DNA of 64,000 bases from Peristeroidobacter agariperforans (GTDB lineage: Bacteria > Pseudomonadota > Gammaproteobacteria > Steroidobacterales > Steroidobacteraceae), in contig NZ_RYFW01000003.1 of assembly GCF_004138335.1 (NCBI RefSeq), positions 186,001-250,000 of the forward strand, read 5' to 3'. The position numbers and the translations under genes were made by a program. Under the pieces are notes generated by a model. It worked only from the letters and a program-made list of their open reading frames with translations, had not been told where the DNA came from and did not search any database. The first letter of the stretch is position 1, and every line of letters begins with the position of its first letter. Of the stretch, positions 43,624 to 52,325 are shown piece after piece.

Positions 43624-44061
43624 ATGCGCGTCATGATCATCATCAAGGCCACCAAGAATTCCGAAGCGGGCGTGATGCCGAGCGCCGAGTTGCTTACGGC
43701 CATGGGCAACTACAACGAGGAACTGGTGAAGGCCGGAATCATGCTGGCCGGCGAGGGGCTGCAGCCCAGCAGTAAAGGCAAGCGCGTGGTGTTCTCGCGA
43801 GGTCAGAGTCAGGTCATCGATGGTCCGTTCGCAGTGTCGCAAGGCGTGATGGCCGGGTTCTGGATTTGGGAGGTCCAGTCCATGGACCAGGCGATCGAAT
43901 GGGTGCGCCGCTGCCCGGCTCCGATGCCGGGTGAGGATGCCGAAATCGAGATACGCCCTGTGTTCGAAGCGGATGACTTCGGCGCGGAACTCACGCCGGA
44001 ATTGCGGGCTCAGGAAGACCGCATGCGCGAGGAGATCGAGCGGCAGCAGCGGGCTCACTGA
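43624..44061 (+). CDS. YCII-related protein
   Basis: A 145-residue DGPF/YCII-type protein: MRVMIIIKATKNSEAG, YNEELVKAGIMLAGEGLQPS, SQVIDGPFAVSQGVMAGFWI and EIEIRPVFEADDF. It has AAGGAG 6-10 bases before ATG 43624. Cytoplasmic, of unknown reaction. In contrast to the YCII gene at 32.5 kb it has no sigma factor partner; sequence upstream is a transposase relic, so a partner may have been lost. The C-terminal extension (QEDRMREEIERQQRAH) is a charged helix. Confidence 0.84.
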   Translation: MRVMIIIKATKNSEAGVMPSAELLTAMGNYNEELVKAGIMLAGEGLQPSSKGKRVVFSRGQSQVIDGPFAVSQGVMAGFWIWEVQSMDQAIEWVRRCPAPMPGEDAEIEIRPVFEADDFGAELTPELRAQEDRMREEIERQQRAH

Positions 44062-44218
44062 CGTCGCCTGCCGGTCCCGCGGCTGCTGAAAAAAAGTACA
44101 GGTCGCCGGTGAAGCGCGAGAATTGACGAGAGCGCTCCAGGAAAGGATTCTGAATGCCGAGTTAGATGCCTCGAGTTGTCACCGGTCGCCTCAGTGCGGC
44201 CCGCGGAGATTGCCCGGA

Positions 44219-46366
44219 ATGAGAATGACAAGTGCCTTCGCTGCGCTGCTGTCGTGGTGTCTGAGTGCTCCGTGTTCCGCCGCACCGGATCCCGGGGCGC
44301 CCGCGCAGCGCGCGGCTACGCCGCCCGCGCGGCAGGACTGGCCGATGAGCGGCGGAGGGTCCGAGAACCAGAGATATTCAGCGCTTGATCAGATCAATCG
44401 CCAGAACGTCCGCAATCTGCAGGTAGCGTGGGCATTCGACACCGGTGAGAGCGGAGGGCTGCAGACCACGCCTTTGATCGTCGAAGGCGTGCTGTACGGC
44501 GTCTCGCCATCGCAGAAAGTGTTTGCGCTCGATGCCGCGTCGGGGCGCCAACTATGGAAATTCGACCCCGGCTTCAATGGTTGGCAGCCGAGCAGAGGAT
44601 TCGCTTACTGGTCGGGCGGCAAGGACCGCCGACTGCTGATCGGCATCATGCATTGGATCTACGCGCTGGACGCGGCGAGCGGCAAGCCGATCCCGACGTT
44701 CGGGGAAGGCGGCCGGATCGATCTTCGCAAGGGCCTCGGCCTGCCGTTCGAGTCGGTCTCGATCGCGTTGACCAGCCCGGGTGTCATCCACAAGGACGTG
44801 TTGATCGTGGGGGGGCGTCTACCAGAAAGTCCGCCAGCGGCTCCCGGCGACATTCGTGCATTCGACGTACGCACTGGCAAGCTACGCTGGTCCTTTCACA
44901 CCATACCGCGGTCGGGCGAATTCGGCGCCAAGAGCTGGCCGGAAGGTGCCCGAGAACGCACCGGTGGAGCAAATAACTGGGCCGGGATGGCAGTCGACGC
45001 CGAGCGCGGCATTGTTTATGTGCCGACGGGGTCGGCCACGCCTGATTTCTACGGCGCCGAGCGCCACGGCGACAACTTGTTTGCAAACAGCTTGATCGCG
45101 CTCGATGCACAAACCGGCAAACGCCTGTGGCATTTCCAGGGTGTTCGGCACGATATCTGGGATCGGGACTTTCCCGCGCCACCGACTCTGGTGACGGTGA
45201 ATCGCGGCGGCAAAGCCATCGACGCGGTCGTGCAGACCAGCAAGCAAGGTTTCGTCTACGTGCTCGACCGCGTGAGCGGCGAGCCGCTGTTCCCCATCGA
45301 GTATCGCAAGGTTCCGGCGAGCACCGTGCCGGGCGAGCAAGCGGCGGCTGACCAGCCGTTCCCATTGTTGCCGGCGCCGTTCGCCCGCCAGAAACTCACC
45401 GAGGAGCAACTTACCAATCGCACGCCCGCGGCTCGTCAATGGGCACTCGAGCAGTTTCGGCAATTCGTGAGCGGTGGCCAGTTCGTGCCGTTCAGCGTGG
45501 GCAAGGAGACCGTGATGTTTCCTGGCTTCGACGGGGGTGCCGAGTGGGGCGGATCCGCGTGGGATCCGCAAGCAGGAGTGCTGTATGTCAACGCGAACGA
45601 TGTGGCTTGGACCGGATCGGTGGTGGAGAACACCGGCAACGAGAACTCGGGACGCGGCCTGTATGAAACCCACTGCAGCGTCTGTCACCGCGACAATCTT
45701 GCGGGGTCGCCGCCATTGATACCATCGTTGGTCGGCGTGGCCGATCGCATCGGGCGTACTGGATTCTTTACCACGGTGTCGCAGGGCAAAGGCAGAATGC
45801 CGGCGTTCCCTAGCATGCGGATGGATCAGTTGTTCGCCTTGTTCGAATACGCTCTCAGTGGGGAAAGCAAGGAACTATCGAGCGGCGCGCCGGCGCCCGC
45901 ACAGCCCAAGTACCGCTTTGGCGGTTATAAGAAATTCGTCGATCCGGAAGGCTATCCCGCGGTCGCTCCGCCCTGGGGAACGCTCAACGCAATCGATCTG
46001 AACAGCGGCAAGTCGCTGTGGCAAGTTCCGCTCGGCGAATACCCGGAGCTTGCGGCGGCCGGCATGAAAGACACCGGCACTGAAAATTACGGTGGGCCCC
46101 TGGTGACCGCCGGCGGCCTGCTGTTCATCGGCGCCACCAATTTCGACAAGAAATTCCGCGCGTTCGATAAGAGCAGCGGAAAGCTGTTGTGGGAAGCGCC
46201 GCTGCCGTTCCCGGGCAATGCAACGCCGGCGATGTACCAGGTCAATGGACAGCAGTTCGTGGTGATCGCGGCCGGCGGCGGCAAGAATCTCAAGGCGCCC
46301 ACGGGCGGAGTGTACGTCGCGTTCGCGTTGCCGCGTCCCGGTGTGAACCCCAGCCGAGCGCAATAG
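44219..46366 (+). CDS. PQQ-dependent dehydrogenase with inserted cytochrome c domain
   Basis: From ATG 44219, 715 residues with signal peptide (FAALLSWCLSAPCSAAP). The eight-bladed quinoprotein propeller begins WPMSGGGSENQRYSALDQIN, with DAASGRQLWKFDPG and WDRDFPAPPTLVTVNR as W-motif blades. A c-type heme site, ETHCSVCHRDNLAG, is embedded about residues 479-560, with Met in GRMPAFPSM. The propeller then resumes (GTLNAIDLNSGKSLWQVPLGE) to the end. It resembles membrane-free glucose/alcohol dehydrogenase quinohemoproteins acting in the periplasm. Substrate could be a sugar or polyol; unknown. Confidence 0.88.
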   Translation: MRMTSAFAALLSWCLSAPCSAAPDPGAPAQRAATPPARQDWPMSGGGSENQRYSALDQINRQNVRNLQVAWAFDTGESGGLQTTPLIVEGVLYGVSPSQKVFALDAASGRQLWKFDPGFNGWQPSRGFAYWSGGKDRRLLIGIMHWIYALDAASGKPIPTFGEGGRIDLRKGLGLPFESVSIALTSPGVIHKDVLIVGGRLPESPPAAPGDIRAFDVRTGKLRWSFHTIPRSGEFGAKSWPEGARERTGGANNWAGMAVDAERGIVYVPTGSATPDFYGAERHGDNLFANSLIALDAQTGKRLWHFQGVRHDIWDRDFPAPPTLVTVNRGGKAIDAVVQTSKQGFVYVLDRVSGEPLFPIEYRKVPASTVPGEQAAADQPFPLLPAPFARQKLTEEQLTNRTPAARQWALEQFRQFVSGGQFVPFSVGKETVMFPGFDGGAEWGGSAWDPQAGVLYVNANDVAWTGSVVENTGNENSGRGLYETHCSVCHRDNLAGSPPLIPSLVGVADRIGRTGFFTTVSQGKGRMPAFPSMRMDQLFALFEYALSGESKELSSGAPAPAQPKYRFGGYKKFVDPEGYPAVAPPWGTLNAIDLNSGKSLWQVPLGEYPELAAAGMKDTGTENYGGPLVTAGGLLFIGATNFDKKFRAFDKSSGKLLWEAPLPFPGNATPAMYQVNGQQFVVIAAGGGKNLKAPTGGVYVAFALPRPGVNPSRAQ

Positions 46367-46386
46367 AGTACGCAAGCCTCCGCAAC

Positions 46387-46405
46387 TGCGTGGTGTCGCC
46401 ACGCA
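46387..46405 (+). terminator. hairpin after PQQ dehydrogenase gene
   Basis: Perfect 7-bp stem TGCGTGG/CCACGCA with loop TGTCG, 20 bp after the stop. No T-tract follows, so it is a weak or Rho-assisted terminator at best. Confidence 0.35.
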
Positions 46406-46467
46406 CAGCCTCAGGCTACGTTAGTGCGGTTTAGTGCTGGCAGGCACTCGTCTGGGAAGGAGGCGCG

Positions 46468-47199
46468 GTGGATAGGTTGTCGGGAAAGGTGGCGCTCGTG
46501 ACCGGGGCTGCACAAGGTATCGGACGCAGCATCGCGGAGGCATTCGCGCGAGAGGGTGCACAGGTGCTGGCGGCTGACGTTCAGCGTATCGATCCGGCGC
46601 TGGTGGCCATGCGCGGTGTTACATCGATCGAGCTCGACGTTACCGATGAGGTGTCGATCCGCAAGCTCGCCGGCCAGCGCGGCGATGTCAGCGTGCTGGT
46701 CAATTGTGTCGGCATCGTGCCGTCGGGAACGATTCTGCAGTCCACGGCTGCGACGCTGACCAGGGCTTTCGATGTCAACGTGATGTCGATGTTCTCGACT
46801 ATCAGCGCATTTCTGCCGTCCATGCTGGCCGCAGGCCAAGGCTCCATTGTGAACATCGCATCCGTGGTGTCTTCGACGAAAGGCGCTGTGAACAGGTTTG
46901 CATATGGAGTCACGAAGGCAGCCGTCATTGGTCTCACCAAGTCGGTGGCGCGGGATTACATCGACCAGGGCATCCGCTGCAATTGCATTTCTCCCGGGAC
47001 GATCATGACGCCCTCGTTGCAAGAACGGATCGTGCAACAGGGCGGCGATACCGCGCTCGCTGCATTCATCGGTCGGCAGCCGATGGGACGACTGGGGCGC
47101 AGCGATGAGATCGCCGAAGTCGCGCTGCTGCTGGCCAGCGACGAGGCCAGGTTCATGACAGGCAGCGACATCGTGATCGATGGGGGGATGAGCTTGTGA
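46468..47199 (+). CDS. SDR family NAD(P)-dependent oxidoreductase
   Basis: A 243-residue short-chain dehydrogenase starting at GTG 46468, preceded by GGGAAGGAGGC. Cofactor motif TGAAQGIGRSIA, an Asp at the end of beta2 (LAADVQR) favouring NAD, NCVGIVPSG in place of NNAG, catalytic Ser in IASVVSS, and Y-x3-K in FAYGVTKAAV. The closing MTGSDIVIDGGMSL is standard. It is likely to oxidise a secondary alcohol, such as a hydroxy acid or sugar acid. First gene of a plus-strand cluster; 43 bp before the FAD oxidase gene. Confidence 0.9.
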   Translation: MDRLSGKVALVTGAAQGIGRSIAEAFAREGAQVLAADVQRIDPALVAMRGVTSIELDVTDEVSIRKLAGQRGDVSVLVNCVGIVPSGTILQSTAATLTRAFDVNVMSMFSTISAFLPSMLAAGQGSIVNIASVVSSTKGAVNRFAYGVTKAAVIGLTKSVARDYIDQGIRCNCISPGTIMTPSLQERIVQQGGDTALAAFIGRQPMGRLGRSDEIAEVALLLASDEARFMTGSDIVIDGGMSL

Positions 47200-47242
47200 T
47201 GCTCGACGCGATGTGCGCATTGCAGCTTGGAGTAGGGCCGTC

Positions 47243-48640
47243 ATGACAAAGCGTGTAGACGCGTCAACGATCGATGCGTTGTATAACAAACTCACCGCAA
47301 TCTTCGGCGCCCGCGTAACGACCTCGCGTGCTGTCCGGGAGCACCACTCCATGGATGAAGGCCACAGGGAGGGGCTGCTGCCGGATCTGGTTGCCTTTCC
47401 ACGCAGCACGCGGGAGATTGCCGACGCCGTGCTGTTGTGTGGCGCCGCCGGTTGTCCGGTGCTTGCCTGGGGTGCCGGCACGTCGCTTGAGGGTAACGCG
47501 TTGTCGTCTACCGGCGGGCTTTGTCTGGACACGTCCGAAATGTCGCAGGTGTTGGAGGTCAGGCCCGAAGACCTCACGGCGACGGTGCAGGCCGGCGTGC
47601 GTCGCCTGCAATTGAACGATGCACTGAAGGGGACCGGACTGTTCTTCCCCATCGATCCAGGCGCCGACGCCACGCTTGGCGGAATGGCAGCCACGCGTGC
47701 TTCGGGAACCAACGCCGTGCGTTATGGAACCATGCGCGCCAATGTGCTGTCATGTACCGCCGTTCTCGCCGACGGCAACGTCATTCGCACTGCGCGTCGA
47801 GCTCCAAAAAGTGCCGCCGGATACGATCTGACGGCGCTGCTGGTCGGTTCCGAAGGCACGCTCGGCATTATCACGGAGCTCACGGTGCGTTTGCATCCGC
47901 TGCCCGAGGAGGTGGCGCTCGTGGTTTGCCCCTTCGAGACGATTCAAGGCGCGGTGGAGTCGGCGAGCACCGCAATTCAGATGGGACTCGGCGTCGCGCG
48001 CATCGAATTCCTCGATGACAGGATGATGACGGCCTTGCGCCGTCTGGATCAAAACGCCGCGTATGCGGAGCAGCCCACGTTGTTCGTCGAGTTTCACGGC
48101 GCACCCGCGTCGGTGCAATATCAGGTGCAGCAGTTCGACGAGTTGGCGCGGTCGCTCGGCGGCGTTCCCAGCCAGCCTGCCCTGCATCAGGAAGATCGAA
48201 CGGCGCTGTGGAAGGCGCGACACAATGCACTGTACGCGGCGCGAGCCTTGCAGCCTGGCAAGCGCGTGCTGATCACCGATGTGTGCGTGCCCATCTCGCG
48301 GCTCGCCGAATGCCTGCTGCACACTCGCATCGATCTGGATCAATCACCGCTCGTCGCGACGATTGCAGGTCATGTGGGAGATGGCAATTTCCATGCATTC
48401 ATCCTCGTCGATCCAGCAAACCCGGACGAGATGCACGAGGCCGAGAGGCTGCATGAGCAAATGGCGCGGCGAGCCATTCATATGGACGGCAGCTGCACCG
48501 GAGAACACGGCATCGGGCTGGGCAAACAGCAGCTGCTGATCGAGGAACTCGGCGCGGCGGTGGCGCCGATGATGACGATCAAGCGCGCGCTGGATCCGGG
48601 CAATATCCTCAATCCGGGAAAGATATTTCAATTCGGCTGA
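47243..48640 (+). CDS. FAD-linked oxidase (GlcD / D-lactate dehydrogenase type)
   Basis: From ATG 47243, 465 residues. A PCMH-type FAD domain: LLPDLVAFPRSTREIADAV, PVLAWGAGTSLEGNALS, FFPIDPGADATLGGMAATRASG. The C-terminal FAD-oxidase domain ends with HVGDGNFHAFI, DGSCTGEHGIGLGKQ and ALDPGNILNPGKIF, the signatures of GlcD/LldD2-like 2-hydroxy acid dehydrogenases. It would oxidise a D-2-hydroxy acid (lactate, glycolate or similar) and feed the electron chain. Probably co-transcribed with the SDR before and the hydrolase after. Confidence 0.9.
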   Translation: MTKRVDASTIDALYNKLTAIFGARVTTSRAVREHHSMDEGHREGLLPDLVAFPRSTREIADAVLLCGAAGCPVLAWGAGTSLEGNALSSTGGLCLDTSEMSQVLEVRPEDLTATVQAGVRRLQLNDALKGTGLFFPIDPGADATLGGMAATRASGTNAVRYGTMRANVLSCTAVLADGNVIRTARRAPKSAAGYDLTALLVGSEGTLGIITELTVRLHPLPEEVALVVCPFETIQGAVESASTAIQMGLGVARIEFLDDRMMTALRRLDQNAAYAEQPTLFVEFHGAPASVQYQVQQFDELARSLGGVPSQPALHQEDRTALWKARHNALYAARALQPGKRVLITDVCVPISRLAECLLHTRIDLDQSPLVATIAGHVGDGNFHAFILVDPANPDEMHEAERLHEQMARRAIHMDGSCTGEHGIGLGKQQLLIEELGAAVAPMMTIKRALDPGNILNPGKIFQFG

Positions 48641-48664
48641 CGTGATCATGCCGGGCGCAGGCGC

Positions 48665-49738
48665 ATGAGCGAAATTTCCAGACGGGCGATGATCCTGGGC
48701 GCAGCCGCGGGCGTGGCGGCGACGGTGCCGCTGCCAATACAGGGCAACGTTGCTCACGCAACTGCGAGTGGTGCTTCATTGGACGCGACACGACTGATCG
48801 ATCCGCAACTGATCGGGCCGCTCGAGGCGATGATGGAGCTCGGCGGTGAGCTGCCGAACGCGGACAACCTGTCACTGCTCAGGGGCAGAGCCGCCACCTG
48901 GGAAAAGCGGCTGCCAGCACCCGCGCCTCAGCCGAAGCAGATATCGATTCCGGCGCGCGGGGGGAGGCCGGCGGTCACTGCGATGCTCATCGACCCGGCT
49001 CCCAATCAAACGGGCAAGCCCGCTCTGTTGCACATGCATGGCGGTGGGTTCGTGCTCGGTTCGGCGGCGATGAACACGGCAGTACTCCAGGAATGTGCGC
49101 AGAGTTGCGGGTGTGTCATCGTCTCGGTGAACTATCGGCTGGCCCCCGAGACGCCATTCCCCGGCTCTCTCGAAGATAACTACGCGGCGCTCCAATGGCT
49201 GCATGCCAACGCGATGCGACTGGGCGTCGACCCACTGCGGATCGGTGTCGGTGGGGAGAGCGCGGGCGGTGGGTGCGCGGCCGTTCTGGCGTTGTTTGCT
49301 CGTGACCGGGCGGAAATACCCATTCGTTTCCAGCTCCTGATCTATCCCATGCTCGATGACCGTACGGGCAGCACGAATTTCTCTCCCGCGCATCTCGGGC
49401 GCTGGGTGTGGACCGAAGAAGCGAATCGCTTCGGTTGGACTTCATACCTCGGAGTTCCCGCGGGATCGCATCGAGTGCCGGACCGCGCTGTGCCCGCCCG
49501 CAGCGACCAACTCGCGGACCTGCCGCCAACATTCATCGGAGTTGGCGCGTTGGATCTCTTCGCACTTGAAGATATCGAGTATGCGAAGCGCCTCGTTCTG
49601 GCCGGAGTGCCCTGCGAGCTGCATGTGGTTCCCCGCGCGTATCACGGCTTCGACGTGCTGGCCCCAGAGGCGCCGATCTCGAGCGCCTTTCGGCAGACGT
49701 GGCACAAGGCACTGCGACGAGCCCTCCTCGAGAGTTGA
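48665..49738 (+). CDS. alpha/beta hydrolase of HSL family, Tat-exported
   Basis: A 357-residue hydrolase with a Tat-type leader (SRRAMILGAAAGVAATVPLP). Oxyanion motif HMHGGGFVLGSA, nucleophile Ser in GVGGESAGGGCAA, acid Asp in IGVGALDLFALED and His in YHGFDVLAPE. This is the hormone-sensitive lipase-like branch acting on short acyl or aryl esters. Exported position beside tannase/feruloyl esterase suggests extracytoplasmic ester hydrolysis. Begins 24 bp after the FAD-oxidase gene. Confidence 0.88.
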   Translation: MSEISRRAMILGAAAGVAATVPLPIQGNVAHATASGASLDATRLIDPQLIGPLEAMMELGGELPNADNLSLLRGRAATWEKRLPAPAPQPKQISIPARGGRPAVTAMLIDPAPNQTGKPALLHMHGGGFVLGSAAMNTAVLQECAQSCGCVIVSVNYRLAPETPFPGSLEDNYAALQWLHANAMRLGVDPLRIGVGGESAGGGCAAVLALFARDRAEIPIRFQLLIYPMLDDRTGSTNFSPAHLGRWVWTEEANRFGWTSYLGVPAGSHRVPDRAVPARSDQLADLPPTFIGVGALDLFALEDIEYAKRLVLAGVPCELHVVPRAYHGFDVLAPEAPISSAFRQTWHKALRRALLES

Positions 49739-49861
49739 GACGTGGCAGCCCACGGAAAAAAAGTACACGAACTGGTGCAAGGCCGGTGTGTGCGCGCTAC
49801 CACCGCTGGGTCATCATTCGGGTGACGAGGCCCTTGCATAGCTTGTTCTGAGTTGGCGACC

Positions 49862-50617
49862 ATGATTGAGGAACGGATCGCGGTTGATACTGGCGCTGGC
49901 TGCACGCATGCCCACCTGTTCAGGCCGCAGCAGCAGGGAAGGTGGCCAGGGGTAATCTGCCTCACTGACGTGCTTGGACTCAGAGAGGTGTTCAAGACCA
50001 TGGCCCGGCGCATCGCGGCCGAAGGCTATGTGGTTCTCCTGCCGCACCTGTTCCATGCGTACGGTCAGCCGCCGATGTTCGAAGGCGCGGCGGACTTCCG
50101 CGAGCCAGGCACCTGGCAGCGAGCCCAGGAGATCATGCGATCACTGCCGCCTTCGTCCATGCGGCGTGATGGCGCGGCTTACGTCGATACGTTGCTGGCA
50201 CAACGGAGCGTCCGAGGTGAAAAGGCCGGCGTAGTCGGCTTTTGTTTCAGCGGGGCGATGGCGTTGTACATGGCTGCAGAGCGTCCGGACAGGATCGGTG
50301 CCGCTGCATCCTTCCATGGTGGCGAGCTGTGCACCGACGATTCCTCGAGCCCGCATCGCGAGCTGCCCCGGATTCGCGCCAAGCTCTACTTTGCTCACGC
50401 GCAGGACGACGCTCACATGCCTAGCGACGCGATCGTTCGTCTCGAAGGCTCTTTGCAAAGCTGGGGCGGCGCGTACGTCAGCGAAATCTATCCCGGCGCT
50501 CGTCACGGATGGACGGTGCGTGACAGGCCGGCATATTCGGAGAAGGACGCAGAGCGGGCCTTCGACAGCTTGCGTAATTTATTTCGAACCACTTTCGCGC
50601 AACCAACAGCGACTTGA
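49862..50617 (+). CDS. dienelactone hydrolase family protein
   Basis: From ATG 49862, 251 residues (TTG 49853 would add three). It carries the DLH features: VICLTDVLGLREVFKTMARRIA, AEGYVVLLPHLFHA, the cysteine nucleophile in GVVGFCFSGAMA, Asp in HAQDDAHM and His in GARHGWTVRDR. Cytoplasmic. DLH-type enzymes hydrolyse lactones or esters, classically in chloroaromatic catabolism, but relatives are broad. Gap of 123 bp from the previous gene. Confidence 0.88.
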   Translation: MIEERIAVDTGAGCTHAHLFRPQQQGRWPGVICLTDVLGLREVFKTMARRIAAEGYVVLLPHLFHAYGQPPMFEGAADFREPGTWQRAQEIMRSLPPSSMRRDGAAYVDTLLAQRSVRGEKAGVVGFCFSGAMALYMAAERPDRIGAAASFHGGELCTDDSSSPHRELPRIRAKLYFAHAQDDAHMPSDAIVRLEGSLQSWGGAYVSEIYPGARHGWTVRDRPAYSEKDAERAFDSLRNLFRTTFAQPTAT

Positions 50618-50698
50618 TCGGGACGCTCGAGGCGACAAGTCGAGTCCATTGCGATCGCGCCGTACAACAAATTTCATCAGGATCCCAAGGTCGAACAC

Positions 50699-52285
50699 AT
50701 GATCAAACCAAGAATTGCCTTGCTCAGCGCCATTCTGTTGGCAAGCGTGGCGAACGGCGAATCCAACGATGAGTGCGCGGCCCTACGGTCGGTGACCATG
50801 CCGGGTATGCGCGTCGCATCCGCGGAGCGGATCGACAGCGGTTCACTCTCTGTCAAGCACGATGGTCAGGCGTTTGAATTGCCAGGCCTCCAGAAGTTCT
50901 GTCGAGTGATCGGCTCCCTGCATCCCACGCCCACGTCGAACATCGGATTCGAAGTATGGCTGCCCGATCGTTGGAATCAGCGCTACTTGCAGGTGGGCAG
51001 CGGCGGGTTTGCCGGCTCGATCAACTACTTCGGCCTGATGCAGGGGTTGCGCCAGGGCTTCGCCGTGGCGAGCACTGATGACGGCACATTCGGCAACGAC
51101 GCCAAATGGGCGCTCGGCCAGCCGGAGAAGGTGGCGGATTTCGCGCATCGCGCCGTTCATCTCACCCGCCTCGCGGCCAAACCATTCGTCGAGCGTTTCT
51201 ACAGCCGCCCCGCCGACCGTGCGTATTTCAGCGGCTGCTCGGAAGGCGGTCGGGAAGGTCTGGTCGAAGCGCAGCGCTACTCGGATGATTTCGACGGCTG
51301 GCTGATCGGCGCGCCTGCGAACAACTTCACCGGGTTGATGCTGACCCTGTTGAGCGTCACTCAAGACATCTCGCGCTCCGGGCAACCGCTCACACGGGCT
51401 CAAGTAGACGCCCTTCAACAGGCGACGATTCGCAAATGCGACCGCTTGGATGGCGTGACGGATGGTCTGGTGAGTGAACCGCTTCACTGTGATCTGGATC
51501 CCGCCGAGCTGTCATGCAAAGGTGACGCTGGCGCGAACGGCGCGTGTCTTTCTCCGCGACAGGTCGATCTCGTGCGACGGATCTACGATGACGTGCGGCA
51601 CCCATCCAATGGCCTGAGTCTCGCGCCCGGATATCAAGGAACACGGGGTTCGGAAGGCGGCGAGGGTGAGTGGTATCCCTTCTATTTCGACCCGGAGGCC
51701 GGCCCGGGCAACGCGCACTTCTTCGCGACCAATTTCTGGCCTTTCATGATCTACGAAAAGGCGGACATGGACATCCTGGCGCTCGATCTGCAGCGCGCCT
51801 CCGTTGACGGGCACGCACGGCTCGGCGCACTGTTGAACGCAGTCAGCCCGGATCTCAGTGCGGTGCGCGCCGGTGGCAAGAAGATCATCCAGTATCACGG
51901 CTGGGCCGACGCGGGTATCTCGGCGCAATCGTCGATTGCCTACTACGAGTCGGTGGAGCGCTATGTTCGCCACGACATTCGCGATTTCTACCGCCTGTTC
52001 ATGGTGCCCGGCATGGGGCACTGTCACAGCGGCGCGGGCCCGAACAACTTCGGCGCGGCCGATGTTATCGAGGCTTCCATCGATCCCGAGCGCAACGCGC
52101 TGAGCGCGCTGATGCGTTGGGTGGAGCAAGGGCAGGCTCCGGAGCGCATCGTCGCCACCAAACACCCTGGCGATGACGTGACCAAGCCGGCGGTGCGCTC
52201 GCGGCCGCTTTGCGTTTATCCGAAAACCGCCAAATGGCTCGGCAAGGGCAGCACGGACGAGGCCCAGAACTTCAAATGCGAGTAG
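50699..52285 (+). CDS. tannase/feruloyl esterase family protein
   Basis: A 528-residue exported protein (signal IALLSAILLASVANG). The catalytic region shows WNQRYLQVGSGGFAGSINY, the Ser nucleophile in YFSGCSEGGREGLVEAQRY (G-C-S-E-G-G-R, flanked by a Cys as in the family), IGAPANNFTGL, acid Asp in IQYHGWADAGISAQSS and His in MVPGMGHCHSG, with the matching disulfide Cys. Family enzymes cleave feruloyl, galloyl or related aromatic esters from plant polymers. Periplasmic. Upstream 81 bp carry no clear promoter. Confidence 0.9.
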   Translation: MIKPRIALLSAILLASVANGESNDECAALRSVTMPGMRVASAERIDSGSLSVKHDGQAFELPGLQKFCRVIGSLHPTPTSNIGFEVWLPDRWNQRYLQVGSGGFAGSINYFGLMQGLRQGFAVASTDDGTFGNDAKWALGQPEKVADFAHRAVHLTRLAAKPFVERFYSRPADRAYFSGCSEGGREGLVEAQRYSDDFDGWLIGAPANNFTGLMLTLLSVTQDISRSGQPLTRAQVDALQQATIRKCDRLDGVTDGLVSEPLHCDLDPAELSCKGDAGANGACLSPRQVDLVRRIYDDVRHPSNGLSLAPGYQGTRGSEGGEGEWYPFYFDPEAGPGNAHFFATNFWPFMIYEKADMDILALDLQRASVDGHARLGALLNAVSPDLSAVRAGGKKIIQYHGWADAGISAQSSIAYYESVERYVRHDIRDFYRLFMVPGMGHCHSGAGPNNFGAADVIEASIDPERNALSALMRWVEQGQAPERIVATKHPGDDVTKPAVRSRPLCVYPKTAKWLGKGSTDEAQNFKCE

Positions 52286-52325
52286 CGCAGCCAGGCTCGA
52301 CACCGATCACAGCGGAACCACAGTT

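Noticed and set aside
44088-49767. 13-bp repeat GAAAAAAAGTACA before two genes (44088-44100 and 49755-49767)
   Set aside because: Mostly an A-run, no symmetry and different spacing to the two starts; probably chance or weak promoter-type sequence.
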